Positions 25,179 through 34,478 of a stretch of 39,769 nucleotides of DNA are shown here, piece by piece. This DNA is from JBFELU01 sp041572755. Lineage in GTDB: Bacteria; Actinomycetota; Acidimicrobiia; Spongiisociales; UBA11373. Numbering within the stretch: position 1 is the stretch's first letter; the number at the start of each line of letters is the position of its first letter. The stretch lies in contig JBFFRY010000025.1 in assembly GCA_041572755.1 (NCBI GenBank), forward strand, positions 1-39,769. The letters are read 5' to 3'. The translations under genes were made by a program, and so were the position numbers. A model generated the notes under the pieces. The model saw only the letters and a list, made by a program, of their open reading frames with translations, searched no databases and was not told where the DNA came from.

Positions 25179-26204
25179 ATGACTTGGAGACGCCGGATCC
25201 TCGAGGCCGGTCGTCGCACCGGGGCCTTCCGGATCGCCGGCGGGTGGTACGGGCCCGGCCGGCTGACCGTCCTCGCCTACCACCGCGTGGTCGATCGTAC
25301 CGCCCCCGGGTTCTCCACCTATCGGCGCAACGTGTCGGCTTCACCGGAAGCCTTTGCCGCGCAGATGGACTACGTGGGGGAGCATTTCGACGTCATCGAC
25401 CTCGACGATTTGACGGGATGGCTGGACGGCGAGGCAACGCTCCCGCCCAGGCCGCTGCTCATCACATTCGACGACGGATACCGGGACAACTACCTGCATG
25501 CCTGGCCGGAACTGCGACGCCGCGGCTTCCCCATGGTCCTCTTCCTCACAACGGGACCGGTGGACACCGGCGTCGCCCTTCCCTGGGACGTGGCCGCATA
25601 CTGCTTCCGCCACACCCGGCGCTCCGAAGCCCTGCTACCGGTGTTGGGACGACGCTCGTGGCACGACCGGACCGACCGCGAAGCCGTGCTCGATGAGTTC
25701 ATCGAAGCCCTCAAGAGGTCTCCCGATGATCGGCTCAGGTCGGCGATCGCAGCCCTTCCCTCCCAACTCGAGATCGAAGTGCCGGCAGATGCCTTCGAGG
25801 GCGTGTACCTCGACTGGTCGGAGGCCCGGGAGATGGCCTCCGGTGGCGTCACTGTGGGTGCTCACACCGTGGATCACCCGATCCTCACGCGCCTCGATGC
25901 CGCCGCCGCCGCCGCCGAGATCGTCGGATCCCGCGACCGGATCGCCGCCGAGTTGGGTCGGGTGCCCCAGGCTTTCGCCTACCCCAACGGGCTTCCCGAG
26001 GACTACGACGCGAGCGTTGTCGATGCGGTCCGGGAGGCCGGTTTCCGGGTGGCGTTCACGCTCTCGCCGGGTCCGGCCCGAGCCGGCGAGGCCCGGCGGG
26101 CCCCGTGGGAGATCCGGCGCGTGTACGTGGGGGCCAAGGATCACCCCTCTCGGTTTGCCGCCAAACTCAACGGTTTGGCCCGTATCGGGGGTCTGCTGCG
26201 GTGA
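25179..26204 (+). CDS. Polysaccharide deacetylase (NodB domain, CE4)
   Basis: 341-aa protein with a carbohydrate esterase 4 domain that removes N- or O-acetyl groups from polysaccharides. The core has LAYHRVVD near residue 32, motif 1 TFDDGYRDNY with Asp98/Asp99, metal-binding His229 and His233 (HTVDH), and the motif AYPNG followed by a REAGFRVAFTLSPG segment. A helical insert lies between motifs 1 and 2. There is no obvious signal peptide, so it may act inside the cell on lipid-linked sugars. ATG 25179 is chosen for the -10 box 8 nt upstream; an upstream ATG adds only a basic leader. It lies close to and converges on the polysaccharide operon, so it may modify that polymer or its precursor (inference). 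Confidence 0.85.
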   Translation: MTWRRRILEAGRRTGAFRIAGGWYGPGRLTVLAYHRVVDRTAPGFSTYRRNVSASPEAFAAQMDYVGEHFDVIDLDDLTGWLDGEATLPPRPLLITFDDGYRDNYLHAWPELRRRGFPMVLFLTTGPVDTGVALPWDVAAYCFRHTRRSEALLPVLGRRSWHDRTDREAVLDEFIEALKRSPDDRLRSAIAALPSQLEIEVPADAFEGVYLDWSEAREMASGGVTVGAHTVDHPILTRLDAAAAAAEIVGSRDRIAAELGRVPQAFAYPNGLPEDYDASVVDAVREAGFRVAFTLSPGPARAGEARRAPWEIRRVYVGAKDHPSRFAAKLNGLARIGGLLR

Positions 26205-26244
26205 ACTGCTCGATCTGTCGCCCCGACCTGCCGATAGGTCAACC

Positions 26245-27282
26245 ATGAGCGTGGTGCAATCGACGCCGCCGTCCGCCGCCGAGCACATTCGGGACCGGCT
26301 CGGGGTGATGGTCGCCGAGTGGTTCGGCGACGGCTACCGCCTGCTCCGTGCGCCGTCGGAGCCGGAACGGCGATCCTGGTCCTACCAGTTTCCGATGATC
26401 GTCGGGAACGGTTCCCACCGGCACCGGCTCGTGGCCAAGATCCCGATCTGGGAGGAGGCCCCCAGCCTGGAAGCCGCCTTGGCCGCCGGCCCCCAGGAGA
26501 GCACCCGGGCCGAGTTCGACCACCTCGTGGCGATCGCTGCAGCGGTGCGCAACGCCGCCGACCCGGACTTCACCGCAGTGGCGCCCCTCGGCTACGTGTC
26601 CGATCTGAATGCCATCGTCACCGCGCACCTTCCCTCCAGACCGTTGAAGGACCTCCTGCGACCGCGAGCCGGAAGGGGTCTGGCGGCGATCTTCGCCAGG
26701 GCCGGTCGGCTGCTGCGCCTCTACCACGAGGAAGTGGGTGGACTGCACCGGACTCAGTTCTCGGGGGCCGATCTCCGGGAACGCCTCGACGACCTGGTCG
26801 CCCGTCTCGATCAGCTCAGGGTGATCCCCCGGCGACTCTTGGTTGGGGTCGATGCGATCCGGCGGCTCGCCGAGGATCTGGAGGGGTCCGAGGTCTGTGT
26901 GGCGACGATCCACCACGACCTCAATGCGGCCAACGTGCTGGTGGCGCCGGGGGGCAGGATTGCTCTGCTCGACCCGACTCCGGTTCCCGGGGTCGCGGTG
27001 GAGGATCTGACCAAGCTGGCCGTCGCCGTCAGGACGCTTCCCCGCTTCCTCGTGTCGGGCGGTGTGTTCCCGGGAAGGGGAACGCTGACCTCGTGGACCC
27101 GGGCGCTTCTCGCCGGCTACCGGCCTGCCGACCGTGAGGCGGCCGCCCTGTACCGAGGCCTGGCGGTGGCCCGGCGGTGGATCGATCTCGAGCCCCGCCT
27201 CGACGGCCTCGGTCCGATGCGGGGTCTCGCCCGGGGAGTCCTGGCTCGGGAGCTCGAGGACGCCCTGGCCGAACGTTGGTGA
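26245..27282 (+). CDS. Aminoglycoside-phosphotransferase-fold kinase-like protein
   Basis: 345 aa with a protein-kinase/APH-like fold. The phosphotransferase (Brenner) motif is clear: HHDLNAAN with Asp225 and Asn230, followed at about residue 243 by LLDPTP in the position of the magnesium-binding Asp segment. An N-lobe Lys65 (LVAKI) may be the ATP-binding lysine. No transmembrane segment is seen. Such proteins phosphorylate small molecules or sugars; the substrate here is unknown. It starts 40 nt after the deacetylase and converges on the polysaccharide operon (3-nt gap), so a role in sugar metabolism for the polymer is plausible but unproved. The ribosome site is weak. Confidence 0.7.
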   Translation: MSVVQSTPPSAAEHIRDRLGVMVAEWFGDGYRLLRAPSEPERRSWSYQFPMIVGNGSHRHRLVAKIPIWEEAPSLEAALAAGPQESTRAEFDHLVAIAAAVRNAADPDFTAVAPLGYVSDLNAIVTAHLPSRPLKDLLRPRAGRGLAAIFARAGRLLRLYHEEVGGLHRTQFSGADLRERLDDLVARLDQLRVIPRRLLVGVDAIRRLAEDLEGSEVCVATIHHDLNAANVLVAPGGRIALLDPTPVPGVAVEDLTKLAVAVRTLPRFLVSGGVFPGRGTLTSWTRALLAGYRPADREAAALYRGLAVARRWIDLEPRLDGLGPMRGLARGVLARELEDALAERW

Positions 27283-27285
27283 ATC

Positions 27286-28488
27286 TCAGGCCGATGGAAC
27301 GCCCGGTTGGCCTTCCCGCCTCGCCACCTTCTCCCACAGTGGTGTCTGGGTGCCGGACAGGTGGCGGGCCAGGCCCCGCAGCGAGGCCCAGTTGGCATTG
27401 AGCAGGAAGCGGGGCACGAAGGCGGCCTTGCCGATTGGGCCGGTGAGACGGTCCCCGGCCAACGCCAGCCCGTGAAAGCCGATCTGAGCAGCGAAGAGGA
27501 CCCAGTTCCAGGGCGCAGCGAGACGGAGCAGAGCTCCGAAACCGGTCCCCGAACCGGGGAAGAAGAGGGCCAGGAATCCGGCGATGAGCGCCACGGTCAT
27601 CCACAGGGGAAGGAGGGGGCGCAGCAGCTTGTGTGAGAACAGCTGCCAAGCCACGACCGGTCGCCGCCACGGCACCTCCCTGCCCAACCGGCTCCACGTC
27701 TGCCACTGTCCGGCAAACATCCTGGTGCGGCGCTCGATCTCGTCGGCGGGATGAGCCGAGACCCGCTCCACCGAGACTGCGTCCTTGGCGTAGACGATCC
27801 GATAGCCGAGGCGAAGCACCAGGCGTGCCATCCAAGAGTCGTCGTTGATCACATCTGAAGGGGGGGCCGTGAACAGGTGCCGTCGCACGGCGATGATCTC
27901 CCCGTTCACCCCGAGGCAGGACCCGAAGCGGGACTCCCATTCTTTGATCGCCGACTCGTATCGCCAGTACAGGCCCTCGGAGAACCCCAGACCGTCGTCC
28001 TCGACGACGACCTTCCGTCCGCTCACGATCCCGACCTCGGGGTCGGCGAACGGCGCGGCCATGGCGTTCAGCGCCCCCGGTTCGTAGCGGTTGTTGGCGT
28101 CTGAGAACACGATGATCTCGCCGGTGGCGTGGTCGACGGCACGGGCGATGGCGGCCAGCTTCCCGGCTCGTTCCGGTCGGTGCAGCACCAGGACGCCGCG
28201 ATCGGCGTAGCCGGCGGCGATCTCTGCGGTGCGGTCGTCTGATCCGTCGGCGGCGATGATCACCTGGAGCAGATCGGCGGGATAGCCGAGTGCGAGCGTC
28301 TGTTCCAGCTTCTCGCCGATGACGGACTCCTCGTTCCAGGCGGCGATCACCATCGTCAGGGGAGGGGTGAAGGGGCCCGGGGGCTGGGCGGGGCGGCGCA
28401 ACCGGGAGAGGGCATAGATGATGCCCGGATACCCCAGGTAGGTGTAGATCACGAGGGCCACGGCCGTCCAGAAGGCGACGGCGATCAT
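27286..28488 (-). CDS. Membrane GT2 glycosyltransferase, last gene of the polysaccharide operon
   Basis: 400 aa. One N-terminal membrane segment (residues 3-25) comes before a GT-A domain with TMVIAAWNEE (about 45), a nucleotide site AADGSDD (about 79-85), a metal-binding SDANN (about 128) and GEIIAVRR; QWQTW (about 259) resembles the QxxxW motif of processive GT2 enzymes. About three membrane segments follow at 280-360. It probably adds a sugar to the lipid-linked repeat unit on the cytoplasmic side. ATG 28488 overlaps the stop of the upstream GT4 gene by 4 nt. Confidence 0.85.
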   Translation of the reverse strand: MIAVAFWTAVALVIYTYLGYPGIIYALSRLRRPAQPPGPFTPPLTMVIAAWNEESVIGEKLEQTLALGYPADLLQVIIAADGSDDRTAEIAAGYADRGVLVLHRPERAGKLAAIARAVDHATGEIIVFSDANNRYEPGALNAMAAPFADPEVGIVSGRKVVVEDDGLGFSEGLYWRYESAIKEWESRFGSCLGVNGEIIAVRRHLFTAPPSDVINDDSWMARLVLRLGYRIVYAKDAVSVERVSAHPADEIERRTRMFAGQWQTWSRLGREVPWRRPVVAWQLFSHKLLRPLLPLWMTVALIAGFLALFFPGSGTGFGALLRLAAPWNWVLFAAQIGFHGLALAGDRLTGPIGKAAFVPRFLLNANWASLRGLARHLSGTQTPLWEKVARREGQPGVPSA

Positions 28489-29690
28489 GGGAGCCTCCGG
28501 GTCACATCGAGGATGGTGTCGGCGATGGGTCGCCAGGAGAAGCGGTCGTCGGCGGCGCGACGGGCGGCGTTCCCCATCGTGGCGGCCAGGTCCGAGTCGG
28601 TGAGCAGCTTCACGAGCGCTCGCGCCAGCGCCTGGCGGTCATCACGCGGAACGACCAACCCGGTCCGGCCATCGTCGACGGCCGCCGGCAGCCCACCGGC
28701 GTCGGTCACCACCACCGGCCTGGAGAAGGCATAGGCCACCTGGAGGGCGCCGCTGGCGGTCGCCGTTCGATAGGGGAGCGCCACGACGGTCGCGGTGCGC
28801 ATGAGCGCTCCCACGTCTTCGAGCGGGAGGTAGTGCGGATCGACCGTGACATCGCCCTCCAGACCCAATTCGGTGATCCGGCCGTAGAGCGCCTCGAGCG
28901 GGAAGCGAGCCGAGGGGTGACCCACGATGAGCAGCGTGGCCTCGGTTTCGCGACGCACGGAAGCAAAAGCGTCGACGAGGTGGATGACCCCTTTGGAGGG
29001 CCGCAGGCCGCCGAAGAACAGCGCCACCGGTCGATCGGCATCGATCCGGTAGCGGGTGCGGAGATCGGGATCCCCGGCGTCCACCAGCCGGGTGAACATC
29101 GTCTCGTTCCCGTGGGGGATGATGTGGGTGACGGCGTCGGGCTCACCGTGGACGGCGATGAATCGATTGCGGTCGGTCTCGCTGTGGAAGAAGATCGCCG
29201 AGAAGGTCCGGTAGGGGGCTCGTGAATACCGGGCGCTCAGGGCGCCGAAACGGGCTTCCCGCGCTTCGAACTCGTGACAGATCTGGGTGAGGGTCAGACC
29301 GGCCCGTTGCATCCTCCGCAGCCAGAAGACCTGGAAGGGGAATCGCATGATGGCGAACTGGACGACGTCGGGACGGCTCCGGATTGCGAACCGGGTGACG
29401 CGCTCCCAGGCGATCGCCAGCCGGACCGCCCGCCATCCACGTCGCAGCTGGCGGTAGAAGGCAAAGAAGATCCGTGCGGCTCGGCCTCGTTCGGGGGGCC
29501 GCGGTTCGATCGTCGGCCACAGGCGCATGAGCGGCTCGACGGCGAAGGGCGTCGGCAGGTCGGAGAGCTCGTAGTCGGTCGATGTGATCAGGGTCACCTC
29601 GGCCCCGGCTTCCGAGAGGGCGGTGCCGAGCTGGTAGGCGTAGTGGATCATTCCCCCGGCACCGTCGGGCTCGACCATGAAGATCCTCAC
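28485..29690 (-). CDS. GT4-type glycosyltransferase
   Basis: 401-aa cytoplasmic GT-B glycosyltransferase. The N-terminal domain starts MRIFMVEPDGAGGMIHYAYQL, with the glycine loop that contacts the sugar nucleotide. The C-terminal domain has VALFFGGLRPSKGV (about residue 218) and ends with PVVVTDAGGLPAAVDDGRTGLVVPRDD, the usual GT4 nucleotide-sugar region; the acidic residue of the EX7E motif is not obvious. It is one of three enzymes here that would build the repeat unit. Both ends overlap the neighbouring genes by 4 nt. Confidence 0.85.
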   Translation of the reverse strand: MRIFMVEPDGAGGMIHYAYQLGTALSEAGAEVTLITSTDYELSDLPTPFAVEPLMRLWPTIEPRPPERGRAARIFFAFYRQLRRGWRAVRLAIAWERVTRFAIRSRPDVVQFAIMRFPFQVFWLRRMQRAGLTLTQICHEFEAREARFGALSARYSRAPYRTFSAIFFHSETDRNRFIAVHGEPDAVTHIIPHGNETMFTRLVDAGDPDLRTRYRIDADRPVALFFGGLRPSKGVIHLVDAFASVRRETEATLLIVGHPSARFPLEALYGRITELGLEGDVTVDPHYLPLEDVGALMRTATVVALPYRTATASGALQVAYAFSRPVVVTDAGGLPAAVDDGRTGLVVPRDDRQALARALVKLLTDSDLAATMGNAARRAADDRFSWRPIADTILDVTRRLP

Positions 29691-30826
29691 GCTGCTGCCT
29701 CCATTGCGACCAGCCGCCGGTATTCCGCGGTGATCAGGCCGGCTTGGGTCCCGCGGTCGAACCGCTCCGCGGCGATCGCCATAGCCCTGATCCCGGCGGA
29801 CCGGCGCCGGTCCCGGTCGGCGAGCAGGTCCGCCACGGCGTCGGCAATGGCGGTGACATGACCCGGGGACACCAGGATCCCGGTATCGGAATCGACCATC
29901 TCGGGGATCCCGCCGGCGGTGGTGGCCACAACCGGCAATCCGGCCGCCATGGCTTCGGCGACCACCGTGGGGAGTGCTTCGGTGTGGCTGGGGAGGAGGA
30001 ACAGGTCGACGGCGGCCAGCAGGTGTGCCACGTCACTCCGATGACCGGTGAACGTGACGAAGCCGTCGAGGCCGAGGCGACCGGCGTGACGTTGGAGTTC
30101 CTCCCGATGGGGGCCGTCTCCAACGATGAGGTAGTGGGCGGCGGGAACCCGTTCCAGCACCCGTGGGAGTGCTTCGAGGGCGTCCTGAATCCCCTTCGGT
30201 TCGCGGAGCACCGCCACGGTCCCCACCACGGGTGTGGCACGATCGATGCCCAACTCGGTCCGGATGCTTTCACGGAGAGCCGGGTCGGGGGCGAAGTGGC
30301 TGGTCTCGATCCCATTGTGGATGGTCGTCACCAGGTCTTGCGGGAGACCGAGGTGGGCAATGGCGTGGCGGCGGGCATCTTCCGATACCGCAATCACCCG
30401 GTCGGCGAAGCGCCGCAGGATGGTGGCGGCCAGACGGTGCCGCCCCGACTCTCGGAATCCGCCCTCCGGGGCGTCGAGGGTGTGCAGGGTGCTGACGCTG
30501 GGGATCCTGCGCCGGTGTGCGGCCACCGTTCCCAGGATGTTGGCGAACTGGAGTTGGGTGTGCACCACGTGGGGTCGGGCGGCGTCCACGGCCTTTGCCA
30601 CCCGGTGATACGCGCTCGGCTGGCGAAGTCGAGCGATGCCGAGATCGTCGACCGAGAACCCGGCCTCACGGATCCGATCGGCGACCGGGTTCCCCCCCTT
30701 GTCCTGCAGGGCGACCACCTCGGGTTGGATGCCGAGCCGGGCGAGGTGAGGGAGGTAGCCGGCCAGGAGGTGCTCGGCGCCCCCGTGCCCCAGGGAATCG
30801 ATGAGGTACAGCACCCGGAGGCTCAT
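29687..30826 (-). CDS. GT4-type glycosyltransferase
   Basis: 379-aa GT-B enzyme. The N-terminus VLYLIDSLGHGGAEHLL is a classic GT4 start, with VVHTQLQFANILG further in. The C-terminal half has VVGTVAVLREPKGIQDALEA, YLIVGDGPHREEL and the EX7E-like EALPTVVAEAMAAGLPVVATTAGGIPEMV. ATG 30826 is chosen because it makes an ATGA overlap with the flippase stop; the frame is open far upstream, but that part is antisense of the flippase gene. It is predicted to add a sugar to the undecaprenyl-linked precursor. Donor and acceptor are unknown. Confidence 0.88.
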   Translation of the reverse strand: MSLRVLYLIDSLGHGGAEHLLAGYLPHLARLGIQPEVVALQDKGGNPVADRIREAGFSVDDLGIARLRQPSAYHRVAKAVDAARPHVVHTQLQFANILGTVAAHRRRIPSVSTLHTLDAPEGGFRESGRHRLAATILRRFADRVIAVSEDARRHAIAHLGLPQDLVTTIHNGIETSHFAPDPALRESIRTELGIDRATPVVGTVAVLREPKGIQDALEALPRVLERVPAAHYLIVGDGPHREELQRHAGRLGLDGFVTFTGHRSDVAHLLAAVDLFLLPSHTEALPTVVAEAMAAGLPVVATTAGGIPEMVDSDTGILVSPGHVTAIADAVADLLADRDRRRSAGIRAMAIAAERFDRGTQAGLITAEYRRLVAMEAAA

Positions 30827-32313
30827 ACCGCTTCCTCCCGATCGGGAACCAGGCGGCCCAGCCCCGCCCAGCGGGCGATCCGAGCCACCGCATCGCGGTC
30901 CACCCGATACAGCGCGATCCCGTAGGCGGTGGCGCCTGCCAGGGAGGCGGCGACCAGCGAAGTGAGGGCGCCGGCCGGCCCCGTGGCCCACAGAGCGACG
31001 AGCGCGGCCACCGTCAGCGCCGCCCCGGCCTGGAAGGAGGGGAGCAGTTCTCGCCCGATGTCCCGGAACGAGATCGCCACGAAGTGCCTGGCCACGAGCA
31101 GTCGGATGGCGGTGTCGAGCAACGCCACCGCCGTGCGGGCCCAGGCGACGGCGATGAGCCCATGGGGCGCCGCCAGGATGAGCGCCGGAGCCAGGACCAC
31201 CAGATCCAGCGTGCCGAGCTTGGCGAGGATGTCGGGTCGCCCGATCGCCTTGTAGACGTCCCCGACGTTGTAGCCGATGGAGGTGACCAACGTGAAGAGC
31301 GCCATGATCCGCAGTACCGGGATCGCCGCTTCCCACTGAGTTCCGAATATCGCCCGCACCGCCGGGTCTGCAGTGATGAGCAGTCCGAGACAGAGCGGCA
31401 CCACGATGATCTGCGAATACCTGACGGTGGCGAGGAAGCTCTTGCGGATCAGGTCGGGGAACCTCTGGATGCTGGCGAAGAAGGGGAAGATCGCCCCGGC
31501 GAGAACCCTCCAGATCGAGTGGATGAGCAACTCGGGGAGGCGGTAGGCCAGGGTGTAGACGCCGAGGGCGGTGTCGCCGAGCACCTTGCCGATGACGACG
31601 TAGTCGAGACTCAGCCAGACCGCGTGCTGGATGTCGTGAACGACCATCGGGACGCCGAAGCCCAGCAGGGGACGTACCAGCCTCCGGTGGAACTCCCAGC
31701 GGGGACGCCAGTCGACGACCATCCACGAGAGCACCGCCGCCACCAGCACGCTGGCGAGCTGGCCCCAAACCAGAGCCCAGACCCCATAGCCGAGCGCGGC
31801 CGCGACGATCGACACGATTCCCTTGACGATGGCTCGACCCAGGTCGGGGATCAGCTTGCGACGGAAGTCGAGGTTCCTCTTCAACAGAACGATGTGGATC
31901 GAGCCCAGCGCTTCGAGGACGAAGGTCATCGCCAGGACCCGCAGGATCGGCACGACGAGGGGCTCGTCGAAGAAGGCCGCCACGAGAGGCGCGGCCAGCA
32001 TGGTGGCGCCGGTCAGCACGGCGCCGAGGATCAGGTTCAAGGTGAAGACGGTCTGGGTCGACTCGGCGAGGTCGTCACGTCTCTGGATGATGGCGCTGCC
32101 CAGTCCGAGGTCTTTGAAGACGCCCAGATAGCCGAGTGCCAGGGTGGCGAAGCCGACGATGCCGAATTCGGCGGGCGTGAGGAGTCGGGCCAGAACCGCC
32201 ATCGTGATGAGGACGAGCACCTTGCCGGAGGCGAATGACAGGTAGTTCCAGGCCACCGCGCGGGCCGCTTCACGCCCGAGTCCGACCCGATCGGGGGTGG
32301 TCTGGGGGGTCAT
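30823..32313 (-). CDS. Polysaccharide flippase (Wzx/WzxC-type, MOP superfamily)
   Basis: 496-aa membrane protein with about 13-14 hydrophobic segments. It resembles the lipopolysaccharide/polysaccharide transporters of the MOP superfamily, in particular the WzxC/RfbX group: NYLSFASGKVLVLITMAVLARLLTPAEFGIVGFA near the start, and GLGSAIIQRRDDLAESTQTVFTLNL. It should move the undecaprenyl-diphosphate-linked repeat unit across the cell membrane for polymerisation by the next protein. Start and stop overlap its neighbours by 4 nt. The length matches WzxC (about 490 aa). Confidence 0.88.
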   Translation of the reverse strand: MTPQTTPDRVGLGREAARAVAWNYLSFASGKVLVLITMAVLARLLTPAEFGIVGFATLALGYLGVFKDLGLGSAIIQRRDDLAESTQTVFTLNLILGAVLTGATMLAAPLVAAFFDEPLVVPILRVLAMTFVLEALGSIHIVLLKRNLDFRRKLIPDLGRAIVKGIVSIVAAALGYGVWALVWGQLASVLVAAVLSWMVVDWRPRWEFHRRLVRPLLGFGVPMVVHDIQHAVWLSLDYVVIGKVLGDTALGVYTLAYRLPELLIHSIWRVLAGAIFPFFASIQRFPDLIRKSFLATVRYSQIIVVPLCLGLLITADPAVRAIFGTQWEAAIPVLRIMALFTLVTSIGYNVGDVYKAIGRPDILAKLGTLDLVVLAPALILAAPHGLIAVAWARTAVALLDTAIRLLVARHFVAISFRDIGRELLPSFQAGAALTVAALVALWATGPAGALTSLVAASLAGATAYGIALYRVDRDAVARIARWAGLGRLVPDREEAV

Positions 32314-33773
32314 CGCCTCGCCTCCTGCACCGAGGCCTGCTCGACGCGGGCGGCGAGCGTCGGGGTCGCCATGGAGACGCCGATGAGCAGCCAGAAGAAG
32401 CGGGCGAAGGCCATGTGGAGGAAGAGCGAGGTGACCAGGTAGCCGACGAGGGAGATGGCCAGCGCCCGGGTCATGGCGGCGGCATCGTCGTGGCCGGACC
32501 GACGGAACCGGCGGCCGGCCGTGGCGAGAGCGCCGAAGGCCCCGAGGATGATCGCGGCGAACGCCGTGACGCCGAGAATGCCGGTCTCGGCGGCGATCTC
32601 GGTGTAGAGACTGTGCGGCTCCCGGGCCTCACGGCGACGTTCCAGGCCTAGTTCCGAGGCGTATTCGAGGTAACGGTCCTCGTAGTTCCCAAGGCCGACG
32701 CCGGTCAAAGGGTCATCGAGGAACATGTGGATCCCGGCAATGACCTCCGAGGTTCGCCCCCGGATCGAGGCGTCCGTGCTCCCTTCGACCGTGCCGATCT
32801 GTGCCAAGGTCGTCATGCGCTCCACATACCCACCGGGCATCAACGGGACCGCCACGAAGGCGATCGCCGCGACGGCGGCGACCACCCACAACTTCGGTGG
32901 GTGGACGATGAGCAGGATGATGCCCACCACCACGAGGGCCAGGCCTGCCCCTCTCGAGAAAGTGAAGACGGCGGAGGCCGTTGTGAGTGCGGCCACTCCA
33001 CCCGCCACCACCTTCAACAGGGTGCGGCGTTCCGTCACCATCCGTTCGACGGCGAGCGGCACCACCATCACGAGGAGCTGGCCGTAGAAGTTGGCGTCGC
33101 CTATCGGTCCCGAGATCCGCACATCGTCGGTCAGGTCGACGATGTTCATCACGGCCGACTGGCCGAACCCGAAGAAGTTGGTCGAGAAGGACTCCGTGAG
33201 GTACTGGAACACCGAGATGGACCCGAGAAAGCCTCCGCACCCCACGATGACCCATACGAATCCGCGCAGCGTCGACTTCTCAGCAACCAGAAGGCCGGCC
33301 ACCAGGGCGACGACCATGTCCTTCAGGAGCACCTGCCCCTCGTTGAAGCCGGCCCCCGGGTTGGAGGCAAACAGCAGTGAGGCGACGCCGATCAGCAGCC
33401 AGATGGCCATCAATGCGGTGGCCCGGGCGGCACCCCCGGGCCGGGCACCTGTGGCGGCCCACCGCACCGCGATGCCGACGACCGCAATCGCGATCAGCGG
33501 CTGAAACAGAGAAGGAGCTCCGTGGAAGTCCGTGGCGATGTCGGCGACGCGGAGCACCGAGAACGCAGTGATGGCGTAGAGGGCCCCGTTCCCGTTCAGC
33601 ACGACGACGGCGCAGCCGGCGACGGCAACGCTGCCCAGCAGTGGAAGGAGCGGATCGGGGCTCAGGAAGGCGGCCGCTCCGGCGGCGCCCCCGGCGAGGA
33701 CGGCCGCTGCGGCCCAGGGGAGGGTCGTGCGGTCCCCGACCGGTGGCGCCTCCGGCGAGGCGCCGGCGTTCAT
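32310..33773 (-). CDS. O-antigen ligase / Wzy-type polymerase
   Basis: 487-aa membrane protein with about 12 hydrophobic segments and the O-antigen ligase (Wzy_C) domain. Before the last membrane cluster there is a large external loop with GVGLGNYEDRYLEYASELG and the conserved His in EPHSLYTEIAAETGILG (about residue 400). As the only Wzy_C protein in the operon, it is more likely the polymerase of the repeat unit than a ligase, since a lipid-A ligase has no place in an actinobacterium (inference). Both ends overlap neighbours by 4 nt. Confidence 0.82.
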   Translation of the reverse strand: MNAGASPEAPPVGDRTTLPWAAAAVLAGGAAGAAAFLSPDPLLPLLGSVAVAGCAVVVLNGNGALYAITAFSVLRVADIATDFHGAPSLFQPLIAIAVVGIAVRWAATGARPGGAARATALMAIWLLIGVASLLFASNPGAGFNEGQVLLKDMVVALVAGLLVAEKSTLRGFVWVIVGCGGFLGSISVFQYLTESFSTNFFGFGQSAVMNIVDLTDDVRISGPIGDANFYGQLLVMVVPLAVERMVTERRTLLKVVAGGVAALTTASAVFTFSRGAGLALVVVGIILLIVHPPKLWVVAAVAAIAFVAVPLMPGGYVERMTTLAQIGTVEGSTDASIRGRTSEVIAGIHMFLDDPLTGVGLGNYEDRYLEYASELGLERRREAREPHSLYTEIAAETGILGVTAFAAIILGAFGALATAGRRFRRSGHDDAAAMTRALAISLVGYLVTSLFLHMAFARFFWLLIGVSMATPTLAARVEQASVQEARR

Positions 33774-34468
33774 CCCGCCCCCGCGGCGCGATTCCGGTGG
33801 AGCTCCATGGACGTGACGGTCCCGGGTTCGGCGCGTTCACCGTAGCTGTCGACCCGGCGGCGCATCCGGCCTTGCTTGCGGACCTTGGGAGCGCCCCACA
33901 GCAGCGCCAGGATCAGTCCACCGAGCAGGCCCAGCGCACCGGCCATCACCGCAGTCTGAGTGAGGGTGGGATTCGCCGGCATCGTGGGCAGCACCGGTGG
34001 GTCGAGCGGCACGATGTCGAAGAGTTGGTAGAGGTCGATGAATCGGGTTGAGGCGAGGTTGCCGGAAGTGTTGGTGAGCAGCACCACGATTTGAGGGCTG
34101 GGCCCGGTGACGCTGAGCTCGACCACGTTCGCCTCGGGGAGGACCACAGAGCGGAACTCGTACTCCTCGAGGCCGGCGAGATCGAGCCCCAGGGCTTCGG
34201 CGGCCTCCTGCTGCACCGCTTCGCTCACGAGGATCTCGGCGTATGTGCTCACGATCGCCCTGCTGCGGGGATCGTCGAGGGTGCGCACGCTCTCCGCCGT
34301 GTCGATGGTGGGATCCTGGCTGGGGGACACCACGTACGTCGCCGAGGTTTCGTAGACGGGCAGGGTCGTGCTGTTCATGAGCACTGCCACGCTGACCGCG
34401 GCAAGGACGCCGAGGGCCACGAAATACCAGGCCTTCTGGATGGAACGAAGGGCGGTCGACAGGTCCAT
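33770..34468 (-). CDS. Wzz-like chain-length determinant without kinase domain
   Basis: 232 aa with the Wzz/YveK layout: a membrane segment near residues 12-32, an extracytoplasmic region of about 140 residues, a Pro-rich stretch (VPLDPPVLPTMPANPT) just before the second membrane segment (about 165-187), then a basic cytoplasmic tail. There is no Walker motif and no Tyr-rich tail, so the tyrosine kinase part of a polysaccharide co-polymerase is missing here. It should control chain length with the polymerase. ATG 34468 is preferred (AAGGAG 6 nt upstream); ATG 34471 is the alternative. It starts 10 nt after the sugar transferase stop. Confidence 0.82.
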   Translation of the reverse strand: MDLSTALRSIQKAWYFVALGVLAAVSVAVLMNSTTLPVYETSATYVVSPSQDPTIDTAESVRTLDDPRSRAIVSTYAEILVSEAVQQEAAEALGLDLAGLEEYEFRSVVLPEANVVELSVTGPSPQIVVLLTNTSGNLASTRFIDLYQLFDIVPLDPPVLPTMPANPTLTQTAVMAGALGLLGGLILALLWGAPKVRKQGRMRRRVDSYGERAEPGTVTSMELHRNRAAGAG

Positions 34469-34478
34469 CATCGGCTCC